A DNA stretch of 64,000 nucleotides from Pseudoxanthomonas winnipegensis (GCF_004283755.1 NZ_SHMH01000002.1:558001-622000); one strand, 5' to 3'; positions 37,271-45,810 are shown, counted from the stretch's first letter. Notes: generated by a model not told the origin, from the sequence alone. Program-made: numbers and translations.

Positions 37271-37564
37271 ATGCACCCCCAGCAAGCAGAACACGGACGC
37301 GCCGTCCTGATCGATATCGACCGGGAACGCGATTACTGGCGCCAGCACTACGTCAACATGCCGCGTGCCTCGCAGCACCGCTCCTTCGAGCTGTACTGGC
37401 CGGCGCTGTCCAGCGCCTACGACGTCTATCTCAATCACCCGCATACCGACCAGGACACCGGTTCGGCGCTCTATGCCAACTCCCAGGCGGTGCGTTCGCG
37501 CGGCCTGAGCCTGGAAGAGGCGCGGGCGATCTACGCCGAGGTCTGGCAGCGCATCACGCGCTGA
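37271..37564 (+). CDS. Small protein of an unrecognised three-copy family (copy B)
   Basis: This 97-residue protein is the shortest copy and closest to the family core: LIDIDRERDYWRQHY near residues 13-27, ELYWPALSSAYDVYLNHPHT near 40-59, and EEARAIYAEVWQRI at the C-terminus. It shares the DIDRERD-aromatic-W block with copy A and the AEVWQ-x-I end with copy C. It has its own AAGGA site and an AT-rich upstream region, and is followed by a strong terminator at 37590, so it is probably a separate transcript. The function is unknown. Confidence 0.75.
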   Translation: MHPQQAEHGRAVLIDIDRERDYWRQHYVNMPRASQHRSFELYWPALSSAYDVYLNHPHTDQDTGSALYANSQAVRSRGLSLEEARAIYAEVWQRITR

Positions 37565-37589
37565 AGCCGGCCTGATGGTGGACCTGGAG

Positions 37590-37618
37590 GAAGGCGCCCG
37601 TGGGGCGCCTTCTTCGTT
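37590..37618 (+). terminator. Rho-independent-type terminator after paralog B
   Basis: GAAGGCGCC (37590-37598) and GGCGCCTTC (37604-37612) form a perfect 9-bp stem with a 5-nt loop, followed by TTCGTTT. It is the clearest intrinsic terminator in the window, 26 nt after the stop of copy B. Confidence 0.75.
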
Positions 37619-37663
37619 TGCGCCTCCACGAAGGCCGTGCGCGGCCGCCGGTAGGATGGGCGC

Positions 37664-38587
37664 ATGTCGCTGCTCCGCACGCTCATCGCCCCCGCCGCCG
37701 CGCCGGTGCGACGCTGGGTGCTCGGCGCCTTCCCGCGCGGCCAGTCGGGGATCGACTATGACCTGCCGCACGGCGATCCGGGGCTGTTCGGGCCGGACAG
37801 CGTGACCTGGCGCATCCATGGCGATTTCCCCGGCATGCTGGCCGGCGGGCTGGCCGCGCTGATGCTGCAGGCGCTGCACCCGCGCGCGCTGGCCGGGGTC
37901 TACGAGCATTCCAACTTCCGCCAGGACCTGGTCGGCCGCCTGCGCCGCACCACGGCCTTCGTGGCCGGCACCAGCTATGCCTCGACCGCCGAGGCGCAGC
38001 GGCTGATCGCCCGGGTGCGGGGGATCCATGCGCACGTGCGCGGCACGCTGGCCGACGGCACGCCCTATGCCGCCGACGATCCCGACCTGCTGACCTGGGT
38101 CCACGTCACCGAGGCGCACGGCTTCCTGCAGGGCTATCGGCGTTACTGCCGGCCGGTGCCGCCGGAGATGGCGGATCGCTACTTCGACGAGGGCCGGCGC
38201 GTGGCGCAGGCGCTGGGCGCCCGCGAGGTGCCGGCCTCGCAGGCGCAGGTGGAGGCCTACTTCGCGGCGATGCGGCCGCAGTTGCGCTTCGATGCGCGCT
38301 CGCGCGAGGTGATGGACGTGCTGGCACAGGTCCGCCTGCCGGTGCCGGTGGCCGGGCTGTCGCGGGCGGTGTTCCTCGGCGCGGGCGCGGCGCTGCTGCC
38401 GGACTGGGCACGGACGCTGCTCGAATTCGACACTGCCCGGCACGCACAGTCGGCGGCGGCTGCCGCCAGCCTGCGCGGCATGGCACCGCTGTTCCGCATC
38501 GCCCTGCCGGACGGCGCCTGCGCCCATGCCTGCGCGCGCATGGACGTGCCCGTGGCGGACATGCGGCGCTGGCCTGCGGGGGCCTGA
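37664..38587 (+). CDS. MpaB-like oxygenase (DUF2236)
   Basis: This 307-residue protein matches the DUF2236/MpaB-like family of predicted heme-dependent oxygenases, related to the latex-clearing and rubber oxygenase group. Family-type features are a conserved N-terminal RIHGDFPGMLAGGLAALMLQ and ALHPRALAGVYEHSNFRQD (candidate heme ligand His and Arg), and LLTWVHVTEAHGFLQGYRRY. There is no signal peptide. It has its own start 46 nt after the terminator. The substrate is unknown. Confidence 0.85.
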   Translation: MSLLRTLIAPAAAPVRRWVLGAFPRGQSGIDYDLPHGDPGLFGPDSVTWRIHGDFPGMLAGGLAALMLQALHPRALAGVYEHSNFRQDLVGRLRRTTAFVAGTSYASTAEAQRLIARVRGIHAHVRGTLADGTPYAADDPDLLTWVHVTEAHGFLQGYRRYCRPVPPEMADRYFDEGRRVAQALGAREVPASQAQVEAYFAAMRPQLRFDARSREVMDVLAQVRLPVPVAGLSRAVFLGAGAALLPDWARTLLEFDTARHAQSAAAAASLRGMAPLFRIALPDGACAHACARMDVPVADMRRWPAGA

Positions 38588-38725
38588 GCCGGTCCTGTGG
38601 CGCGGGCTGTCGGCGGGCGGAGCCGCAGCGTATGCTTCGGGCGAGTCGCCGCGCGGGTTCGGGGGGCGCGGCTGGCCCCATGACCGTCCCGGGGTGGCAG
38701 GACCTCCGTCCAACAGCGGGTGCAC

Positions 38726-41716
38726 ATGGATCGTTCGGTTCCAGGCCCATCGCCGGTCAAGTCGGTCGTGCAGACCCGCACGGTGCTCGGGTTTGGCCTG
38801 CTGCTGGGCGCGGCGCTGGGGATCGGGCTGGGCTGGTGGGTGATCAGCGATCGCCAGAACCGCCTGCAGGCCGCCGAGCGCCAGAGCCAGGCCCTGGTCG
38901 TTGGCGTCGAACGCGCGATCGGCCTGGAGCTGCGCAACCTCGAGCGCGCCATGCGCGGCATCGCCGCCGACGCCACCGCGCTGCTGGCCTCCGCGCCGGA
39001 CCGGGCGCCCGGGCTGATCGGGCAACTCATTGAAGGTGTGGCCTCGCGGCATCACGAGCTGGAAAGCGTCGTCATGGTCGATGCGCAGGGCCGCGCGCTG
39101 ACGCCCGGCCGCGGCGATCCCAGCTTCCCGCAGTGGAAGGCCGGTGCGACCGCAGGCCCCTCGGACCGCCTGCAGCTGGGGCCGCTGCAGTGGCTGGAAG
39201 ACGGCCGCCCGGTGCTGCCGCTGGCCCTGCCGATGACCGTCCAGGGCGAGGGCGGACCGCGCTGGTTGCTGGCGCGGCTGGATACCCGCGCACTGCAGGC
39301 TCTGATCGACGGCCTGGACTCCGGCCGCGACGGCGCACTCGGCGTGGTCGGCCCCAACGACCAGCTGCTGGTGCGCAGCCTGGGCGGCAAGCCCTCGCGC
39401 GAGGGCATCGGCACGCGCATCGCCGTGCCGCAGCCTGGCGAGCTGGCGCCGCAGGTCGCCGTCACCCAGCGCGTCAGCGAGGTGGACGGCCTGCGCCGGG
39501 TGGTGGCCGCGCGTGCGCTGCCCGGCTATCCCCTGCAGATCTGGGCGGGGCTCTCGACCCAGCAGGTGCTGCTGCCCTGGCATCGCTTCGTCGCCATCGC
39601 CTCGCTGCTCTACGTCCTGTACTGGGCGATGCTGGCGGTGCTGCTGCGCGTGGTGCGGCGCGCCGACCGCGACCAGCGCCACATGCTCGAACAGCTGCAG
39701 CGCAATTCCGAGCACCTGCACCTGGCCCAGCACACCGGCAAGGTGGGCGCCTGGGCGATGGAGCAGGGCGGGCGGCAGGTGGTCTGGGGCGCCGACGTCA
39801 GCCAGATGTTCGGCCTGGGCCAGGCCGAGCCGCCTTCGCTGTGGGCCTTCATCCGGCACGTGCACGTGCGCGACCGGCGCATGCTGGCGCGCCGCTTCGT
39901 CAGCGCCTGGCGCAGCCGCGGCGCCTTTTCCTGCGAGTTCCGCCTGGTCAGCCGGGACGGCGCGGAGCGCTGGGCCGTGGCGCGCGGCGGCGTGGTCGCC
40001 GGCGCGGGCGGTCACCTGCGCATGACCGGCACGCTGGTGGACATCAGCGAACGCATGGAGGCGCAGTCGCGCCTGAGCGATGCCGAGCGCCAGTTCCGCC
40101 TGATCTTCGACCGCAACCCGCTGCCGTTCTGGGTGCACGACGCGCGCACCCGGCGCTTCCTCGAGGTCAACCGGGCGGCGACGCTGCAGTACGGCTTCGG
40201 CCGCGAGGAGTTCCTGACCATGCACCTGTCGGACATCTGCCCGGCCGGGCTGCCCGGCGGCAGTGGCGTGGTGCAGGGGGTGGCCGCGGGATTCGAGGAC
40301 GCGCACGTGTCCCAGCACCGGCGCAAGGACGGCTCGACCCTGCAGGCGCGCGTGTACGTCAGCGACATCCGCTTCGGCGGCCACGAGGCCAAGCTGGTGC
40401 TGTCCGAGGACATCTCCGAGCGCCTGGAGTACGAGAAGGAGCTGGCCTACCGCGCGCGCCACGACCAGACCACCGGCCTGATCAACGTGCAGACGCTCAG
40501 CGACCGCCTGGACCAGGGCCAGCATCCCGGTTATCAGGTGCTGTACCTGCAGCTGCGCGGGCTGCAGCCGATCCGCGACGCGCTGGGCCGGCAGACCGCC
40601 GACGACGTGCTGCGCACGCTGGCCGCGCGCCTGCAGCTGTGGGCCCAGCAGTTCGGCCTGGCCGCGCACCAGCCCGACGAGGACTTCGTGCTGGCGGTGC
40701 TGCATGCCGAGCGCCTGCAGGCCGCGATCGAGGCGGCGATCGAGGCCGTGCGCGAGCCGGTCGGCGACGGCGACGGCTCGATGCAGCGCCTGGAGGCGCG
40801 CTTCGGCCTGGCCGGCGACGAGGGCGGCGGCCTGCGCGCGGAGAACATCATCGACAACGCCGCGCTGGCCGCGCACGCGCTGGATTCCTCGGCGTTCGAG
40901 ATCTCCCGCTACGACGGCGCGCTGGCGCGGCGCTACAGCGAACGCCTGCGCATGGCCGCGCGCCTGCGCACGGCGCTGGAGCACGGCGAGTTCGACCTGC
41001 ATTTCCAGCCGATCGTGCGCACCGTCGACGGCAGCGTGGCCGCGCTGGAGGCGCTGGTGCGCTGGCCGCAGCGCGACGGTACCCAGATCGCGCCGGCCGA
41101 CTTCATCCCGCTGTGCGAGGACATCGGCCTGATCGTGCCGCTGGGCAACTGGATCCTGCGCCGCGCCGCCCAGGCCCAGGCCTGGCTGCAGCGCCAGGGC
41201 TGCGACGACCTGCCGGTGGCGGTCAACGTGTCCACCCTGCAGGTGCTGCAGGCCGATCTGCCGTCCGAACTGGAACAGGCCTGCGCGCTGGCCGGCATCT
41301 CGCCGCACGCGCTGCACATGGAGCTGACCGAGAGCGTGATGATGCACCGCCCCGAGCAGGGCATGGCGGCGATGCAGCGCCTGCGCGATGCGGGCGTGTG
41401 CATCTCGCTGGACGACTTCGGCACCGGCTTCTCCTCGATGTCCTACCTGCGCCACCTGCCGCTGAGTTCGATCAAGCTCGACCGCACCTTCGTGCGCGAC
41501 GTCGACCGCGATCCGCGCAACGCCAGCATCTGCAAGTCCCTGCTGATGCTCGGCCACAGCCTGGGGCTGGAGATGATCGCCGAAGGCGTGGAGCGGCCCG
41601 AGGAACTGGAATGGCTGCGGCGCCACGGCTGCGAGCAGGTGCAGGGTTTCCTGCTGGGCCGCGCACAGCCGCTGGAGCTGGCCCTGCAGCGCGTGCAGGG
41701 CGTCGCGCTGGGCTGA
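38726..41716 (+). CDS. Membrane sensor with PAS, degenerate GGDEF and intact EAL domains
   Basis: This 996-residue protein has TM1 near 22-45, a periplasmic sensor region (about 46-280), TM2 near 293-318, two PAS/PAC-type domains (about 330-450 and 455-575), a degenerate GGDEF domain (about 580-735) and an EAL domain (about 745-990). The GGDEF active-site loop reads AAHQPDEDFVL, so cyclase activity is unlikely. EAL residues are intact: LEALVRW, MELTESV, DDFGTGFSSM, IKLDRTFV, MIAEGVE. It should act as a c-di-GMP phosphodiesterase, the GGDEF remnant perhaps binding GTP as a regulator. The ATG at 38726 is used; a GTG lies two codons upstream. Confidence 0.9.
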   Translation: MDRSVPGPSPVKSVVQTRTVLGFGLLLGAALGIGLGWWVISDRQNRLQAAERQSQALVVGVERAIGLELRNLERAMRGIAADATALLASAPDRAPGLIGQLIEGVASRHHELESVVMVDAQGRALTPGRGDPSFPQWKAGATAGPSDRLQLGPLQWLEDGRPVLPLALPMTVQGEGGPRWLLARLDTRALQALIDGLDSGRDGALGVVGPNDQLLVRSLGGKPSREGIGTRIAVPQPGELAPQVAVTQRVSEVDGLRRVVAARALPGYPLQIWAGLSTQQVLLPWHRFVAIASLLYVLYWAMLAVLLRVVRRADRDQRHMLEQLQRNSEHLHLAQHTGKVGAWAMEQGGRQVVWGADVSQMFGLGQAEPPSLWAFIRHVHVRDRRMLARRFVSAWRSRGAFSCEFRLVSRDGAERWAVARGGVVAGAGGHLRMTGTLVDISERMEAQSRLSDAERQFRLIFDRNPLPFWVHDARTRRFLEVNRAATLQYGFGREEFLTMHLSDICPAGLPGGSGVVQGVAAGFEDAHVSQHRRKDGSTLQARVYVSDIRFGGHEAKLVLSEDISERLEYEKELAYRARHDQTTGLINVQTLSDRLDQGQHPGYQVLYLQLRGLQPIRDALGRQTADDVLRTLAARLQLWAQQFGLAAHQPDEDFVLAVLHAERLQAAIEAAIEAVREPVGDGDGSMQRLEARFGLAGDEGGGLRAENIIDNAALAAHALDSSAFEISRYDGALARRYSERLRMAARLRTALEHGEFDLHFQPIVRTVDGSVAALEALVRWPQRDGTQIAPADFIPLCEDIGLIVPLGNWILRRAAQAQAWLQRQGCDDLPVAVNVSTLQVLQADLPSELEQACALAGISPHALHMELTESVMMHRPEQGMAAMQRLRDAGVCISLDDFGTGFSSMSYLRHLPLSSIKLDRTFVRDVDRDPRNASICKSLLMLGHSLGLEMIAEGVERPEELEWLRRHGCEQVQGFLLGRAQPLELALQRVQGVALG

Positions 41717-41737
41717 ACGCCTGCGAAGGGCGCGCGA

Positions 41738-42136
41738 TCAGCGCGACAGCTGCGGATCGGGGGGTGTCTGGACGGGCGTGGCCAGCTGATGCTGCTCGTG
41801 CAGCTGGCGCAGGCGCTCGCGCGATTGCGCGGCGGGGATCGCCACGGCCTGCTCGGTGCGCATGTGCGCCCGCAGCTGGGCCGGATCGCCCAGCGCGCCC
41901 TGGACGACGAAGACCAGCTCGCCCTGGCCGACCTGCGCATTGCGCTCGGACAGCACGACGTGATCGATACGGCTCAGTCCCTGCTCGCTGGCCAGCACCG
42001 CCAGGCTGGCGCTCAGGCGCTCGCTGTTGGCGTCGAAGGGCCGGCCCAGGTCGGCTTCCAGGCGCCGCACGCCGGCTTCTGCCTGCTGGGATAGGGCTTC
42101 CGGGCTGGCGGCGGGGGCGGGATGCGGCGTGTTCAT
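41738..42136 (-). CDS. Stand-alone XVIPCD protein (Xanthomonadaceae T4SS substrate-type domain)
   Basis: This 132-residue protein consists almost entirely of the C-terminal secretion domain (XVIPCD) that directs X-T4SS antibacterial effectors to VirD4. Motifs are GLSRIDHVVLS (53-63), VFVVQG (75-80, usually FAVQG) and DPAQLRAHMRTEQA (84-97), followed by a polar, Gln-containing tail. The usual N-terminal toxin domain is missing: only about 35 residues precede the domain, and they show no enzymatic motif. No immunity lipoprotein or vir gene is near. Either it is a truncated effector, a secreted non-enzymatic protein or a regulator of secretion. The start at 42136 has GAGG upstream. Confidence 0.8.
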   Translation of the reverse strand: MNTPHPAPAASPEALSQQAEAGVRRLEADLGRPFDANSERLSASLAVLASEQGLSRIDHVVLSERNAQVGQGELVFVVQGALGDPAQLRAHMRTEQAVAIPAAQSRERLRQLHEQHQLATPVQTPPDPQLSR

Positions 42137-42278
42137 GGCGGGCGCCTCGGGGGAAACGGACGGCGGGCATGCTAGGTCCTGTGCGCCGCATGCGTCGAGG
42201 CGGGCACGCTGGGCGTGTTCAGTTGCCACTGCGCTTGCGTCTCACGGATTGAGACCCGCCTGCGGCAGGCTGCCTGGT

Positions 42279-43523
42279 GTGAACGTCACCGAGAAACTCG
42301 CGATCCTGGCCGATGCGGCCAAATACGACGCCTCCTGCGCCTCCTCGGGCGCGGACAAGCGCCATTCGCTGGGCACCGGTGGCATCGGCAGCACCGAGGG
42401 CATGGGCATCTGCCACTCCTACACGCCCGACGGGCGCTGCGTGTCGCTGCTGAAGATTCTGCTGACCAACTTTTGCGTGTTCGACTGCGCCTACTGCGTC
42501 AATCGCGTCACCAGCAACGTGCGCCGGGCGCGCTTCACGCCGGACGAGGTGGTGCGGCTGACGCTGGATTTCTACAAGCGCAACTACATCGAGGGGCTGT
42601 TCCTCTCCAGCGGCATCATCCGCAACAGCGACTACACGATGGAGCAGCTGGTGGAGGTGGCGCGCAGCCTGCGCCAGGACCACAAGTTCGCCGGCTATAT
42701 CCATCTGAAGACCATCCCCGATGCCGCGCCGGAGCTGCTGGCCGCGGCCGGGCGCTATGCGGACCGGCTCAGCATCAATGTCGAGCTGCCTACGGAAGGC
42801 GGCCTGGCGCAGCTGGCGCCGGAGAAGAAGCCCGGCGGCATCCGGGCCGCGATGGGCGAGCTGCGCTGGCGGATCGAGGAGAACAAGGAGCAGCGCCGCG
42901 AGGAAAAGAAACTGCGCGCCAAGCCGCCGCGCTTCGCCCCGGCCGGGCAGAGCACGCAGATGATCGTCGGCGCCGATGGCGCGGACGATCGCGCCATCCT
43001 GCAGACCAGCACCAACCTCTACGGCAACTACCGGCTGCGGCGCGTGTACTACTCGGCCTTCAGCCCGATCCCCGACGCGTCCAGCAAGCTGCCGCTGCAG
43101 CCGCCGCCGCTGCAGCGCGAGCATCGGCTTTACCAGGCCGACTGGCTGCTGCGCTTCTACAACTTCTCGGTGGACGAGATCGCGCCGACCGACGCCGCCA
43201 GCGGCATGCTCGACCTGGACATCGATCCCAAGCTGGCCTGGGCCCTGCGCCACCCCGAGCGCTTCCCGGTGGATGTGAACACCGCGCCGCGCGAACTGCT
43301 GCTGCGCGTGCCCGGCCTGGGCACGCGCAATGTCGAGCGGATCATCGCCTCGCGGCGCTTCCGCCGGCTGCGAGTGGAAGACCTGACCCGGCTGCGCCTG
43401 CCGATGAAGAAGCTGCTGCCCTTCGTGCAGGTGCTGGACCACCATCCGCGCGCGGCGCTGGACGACACGGCGAAGCTGCGCGGCATGCTGGCGCCGAAGC
43501 CGCGGCAGATGGGGCTGTTTTGA
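42279..43523 (+). CDS. Radical SAM DNA modification/repair protein with C-terminal HhH
   Basis: This 414-residue protein has the radical SAM cluster motif CVFDCAYC (C66, C70, C73) and a C-terminal helix-hairpin-helix (VNTAPRELLLRVPGLGTRNV, RLRVEDLTRLRLPMKKLLPF) that should bind DNA. The N-terminus has further Cys (YDASCASSGADKRH). This is the TIGR03916 type of putative DNA modification/repair radical SAM protein. It is normally encoded beside a TIGR03915/UdgX protein, as here, 504 nt downstream. The chemistry is not established. A GTG start at 42279 matches the family N-terminus (VNVTEKLAILADAAKYD). Confidence 0.9.
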   Translation: MNVTEKLAILADAAKYDASCASSGADKRHSLGTGGIGSTEGMGICHSYTPDGRCVSLLKILLTNFCVFDCAYCVNRVTSNVRRARFTPDEVVRLTLDFYKRNYIEGLFLSSGIIRNSDYTMEQLVEVARSLRQDHKFAGYIHLKTIPDAAPELLAAAGRYADRLSINVELPTEGGLAQLAPEKKPGGIRAAMGELRWRIEENKEQRREEKKLRAKPPRFAPAGQSTQMIVGADGADDRAILQTSTNLYGNYRLRRVYYSAFSPIPDASSKLPLQPPPLQREHRLYQADWLLRFYNFSVDEIAPTDAASGMLDLDIDPKLAWALRHPERFPVDVNTAPRELLLRVPGLGTRNVERIIASRRFRRLRVEDLTRLRLPMKKLLPFVQVLDHHPRAALDDTAKLRGMLAPKPRQMGLF

Positions 43524-44026
43524 GGGCCTGCGCTGGAGTGCTGGGTCAGTGAGCGCGCTTTGCCCATCCACTTCGACTCGACGGGGCGCCGCGCCTCGGC
43601 TCGGTCCGCCATCTCCGGTGGACTCGCTACCGCACACCATCGTGACGTGCGCCCCGCAGCGCCCGACCCGGTCGAGACCGCACAGCGAATGGATCAGGAC
43701 TTCTTCCAACACGAAGTCGAAGAGCTCGACGCGCGCGGCAGCGGGCCGGCGGGCCGTGGCCGCGCCTAGCGCGGCAGGACGCCGAGCGCCCGAGTCAGGG
43801 CAGGATGCCCTGATCGAGGGAAAAGCGGCCACGGCCCGCCGGATCGCTGCCCCTCCGAAGCCCGAACGCGCACGCCCCGCCACCCCGCGTGCGGGAGATG
43901 CACCCACGCTGATGCATCCGCGCGTGGATCCCTTCGCCCAGATCAGCGTGAGCGCAAGAGATTCCTCGCGCAAAGCACGTGCCTTGCCCCAAGGCAGCAG
44001 CAGTGCTGCTCAGCGGATAGGCTGAG
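43524..44026. other. 503-nt gap between the radical SAM and UdgX genes, no recognisable gene
   Basis: Open frames here are Arg/Pro/Ala/Ser-rich with no recognisable domain and no good ribosome-binding site. The base composition is slightly less GC-rich than the flanks. In related genomes these two genes are usually close together, so an insertion or a decayed gene is possible. I see no repeats that define ends. Confidence 0.5.
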
Positions 44027-45448
44027 ATGTTCAGCGCACGCGTGGAGCCAGCATGGAGCCTCGAGGCCTGGCGCATAGCAGCCCGAGCGGCTTGGTGCGC
44101 GAACGTGACCCCGGACCAGGTGGATTGGGAAGGCGGCGCCCAGGGCGGCCTGCTGGCGACGCCCGAAGTGACCACCCTGCCGGCCCAGCGCGAAGCGCCG
44201 CGGGTCTCCTCCGACTTCCTGGCGCTGGCCGGCGCCGTGCTCTGCCATCGCGATCCGCATCGGCATGGGCTGCTGTACCGCCTGCTGTGGCGGATGGGAC
44301 AGGGCGAGCGCGGCCTGCTCGCGCATGCGACCGACGCGGACGTGCATCGCGCCGGCGTGCTGGCCAAGGCGGTGCGGCGCGACAGCCACAAGATGAAGGC
44401 CTTCGTGCGCTTCCGCGAAGTGCCCGGAGAGGCCAACGCCTTCGTGGCCTGGTTCGAGCCCGAGCATCACATCGTCGACCGCGTCGCCCCGTTCTTCGCG
44501 CGGCGCTTCGCCGGCATGCGCTGGGCGATCCTCACCCCGTACCGCAGCGCGCACTGGGACGGCGATGCCCTGGCCTTCGGCCCCGGCGGCGTGCGCGCCG
44601 ATGCCCCTGCCGACGATGCGCGCGAGGCGCTGTGGCGCACCTACTACGCCAACATCTTCAACCCCGCACGGCTCAACCCGACCATGATGCGTTCGGAGAT
44701 GCCGCAGAAGTACTGGAAGCATCTGCCCGAGGCCGCGCTGCTGCCCGAACTGCTGCAGTCCGCCGGCGCGCGCGTGCGCGAGATGGCCGAGCGCATGCCC
44801 GAGGCGCCGCGCCGTCGCATTCCCGAGGCCGCACCCGAACCGGTCCTGCGTGCCGACGACTCGCTGGACGCGGTGCGCGCCGCCGCCGCCGCGTGCCGCC
44901 GCTGCGAACTGTGGCAGCCGGCCACGCGCACCGTGTTCGGCGAGGGCCCGCCCGATGCGCGCATCGTGCTGGTTGGCGAGCAGCCCGGCGACGAAGAGGA
45001 CCTCAGCGGCCGGCCCTTCGTCGGCCCGGCCGGCAGGCTGCTCGATCGCGTCCTGGCCGAGCTGGGCATCGACCGCGGCGCGCTGTATCTGACCAATGCC
45101 GTCAAACATTTCCGGTTCGAACAGCGCGGCAAGCGCCGCCTGCACCGCAACCCGACCTCATCGCAGGTGGCCGCCTGCCGCCCCTGGCTGCAGCAGGAGC
45201 TCGCACGCCTGGATCCGCAGGCGATCGTCTGCCTGGGCGCGAACGCCGCACGCGCGGTGCTGGGCGGCGACTTCCAGCTGATGGCCCAGCGCGGCCAGTG
45301 GCGCGTCATGGCCGACGGCGCGCGTGCGCTGGCCACCGTGCATCCGTCCTGGGTGCTGCGTCAGCCCGACGCCGACGCGCGCGCGCAGGCACTGGACGTG
45401 TTGCGCGGCGATCTGGCCCAGCTTCGCCCGCTGCTGGAAGCCGCGTAA
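44027..45448 (+). CDS. Fusion of TIGR03915-type protein and UdgX uracil-DNA glycosylase
   Basis: This 473-residue protein has two parts. Residues of about 1-260 match the TIGR03915 type, a putative DNA-repair partner of the radical SAM protein. From about 275 the UdgX-type family 4-like uracil-DNA glycosylase begins: iron-sulfur Cys pair ACRRC and later Cys, motif GEQPGDEED, the UdgX-specific loop GKRRLHRNP with His373, and HPSWVLR. In UdgX the loop His attacks the deoxyribose and leaves the protein covalently bound to uracil-DNA. Its retention here predicts a suicide, uracil-trapping repair protein. The ATG at 44027 is the first in frame. Confidence 0.92.
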   Translation: MFSARVEPAWSLEAWRIAARAAWCANVTPDQVDWEGGAQGGLLATPEVTTLPAQREAPRVSSDFLALAGAVLCHRDPHRHGLLYRLLWRMGQGERGLLAHATDADVHRAGVLAKAVRRDSHKMKAFVRFREVPGEANAFVAWFEPEHHIVDRVAPFFARRFAGMRWAILTPYRSAHWDGDALAFGPGGVRADAPADDAREALWRTYYANIFNPARLNPTMMRSEMPQKYWKHLPEAALLPELLQSAGARVREMAERMPEAPRRRIPEAAPEPVLRADDSLDAVRAAAAACRRCELWQPATRTVFGEGPPDARIVLVGEQPGDEEDLSGRPFVGPAGRLLDRVLAELGIDRGALYLTNAVKHFRFEQRGKRRLHRNPTSSQVAACRPWLQQELARLDPQAIVCLGANAARAVLGGDFQLMAQRGQWRVMADGARALATVHPSWVLRQPDADARAQALDVLRGDLAQLRPLLEAA

Positions 45449-45462
45449 GCGCTGGCGCGGCG

Positions 45463-45774
45463 CTAGGCGGCCGGGGCGTCGCCGTGGATGTGCTGCCAGA
45501 CCTCGGCGATGATCCGTTCGGCCTGGGCGCGGCCGAGCTGTTCGTGCGCGGGCAGCAGTGCGTAGCGCCGATGGATGTCCGGCCACAGCGCGTGCAGGCG
45601 CTCGTGCGGGTGCAGCAGATAGCTGTCGTAGGCGAACTTCAGCGTCGGCTCGGCCTGGGCGAAGCCGCCGCGCCCGGTCTGCTGGTAGTGCTCGCGCCAC
45701 CAGCGCAGCTCGTGCTGGATATCCACCACGATGGCGCGCGCGCCCGGCTCGGTCGGTGGCGTGGAGACGGACAT
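45463..45774 (-). CDS. Small protein of an unrecognised three-copy family (copy C)
   Basis: This 103-residue protein is the distant copy of the family at 36733 and 37271. Shared blocks are IVVDIQHELRWWREHY (W-x2-H-Y core), FAYDSYLLHPHE (A-Y-x2-Y-L-x-H-P), and RIIAEVWQHI at the C-terminus. It has a strong AAGGAGG site ahead of the ATG at 45774. A perfect 8+2+8 palindrome lies 19 nt upstream of the start, overlapping the likely promoter. It is convergent with the UdgX gene, with 14 nt between stops. The function is unknown. Confidence 0.78.
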   Translation of the reverse strand: MSVSTPPTEPGARAIVVDIQHELRWWREHYQQTGRGGFAQAEPTLKFAYDSYLLHPHERLHALWPDIHRRYALLPAHEQLGRAQAERIIAEVWQHIHGDAPAA

Positions 45775-45792
45775 GCGGCCCTCCTTTGGCGT

Positions 45793-45810
45793 CGATGTCG
45801 GACGACATCG
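45793..45810. promoter_or_regulatory. Perfect 18-bp palindrome-like operator upstream of paralog C
   Basis: CGATGTCG (45793-45800) and CGACATCG (45803-45810) are exact inverses separated by 2 nt. The leftward start codon is at 45774 with AAGGAGG between. A TAAAGT hexamer just upstream (45817-45812, leftward) could be a -10, which would put the palindrome over the transcription start, as for a repressor site. Confidence 0.5.

Noticed and set aside
37211..41626. Very long open frame on the minus strand
   Set aside because: It lies antisense to the well-supported PAS/EAL and MpaB-like genes. Its sequence is His/Gln/Arg/Ala-rich with no domains, a shadow of high-GC codon use.
42239..42255. GTCTC-N7-GAGAC in the XVIPCD/radical SAM divergent region as an operator
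   Set aside because: Only 5-bp arms in GC-rich DNA; expected by chance often enough that I do not call it.
43549..44025. Possible gene in the gap between the radical SAM and UdgX genes
   Set aside because: The frame is Arg/Pro/Ser-rich without domain, ribosome-binding site or match to expected codon use.
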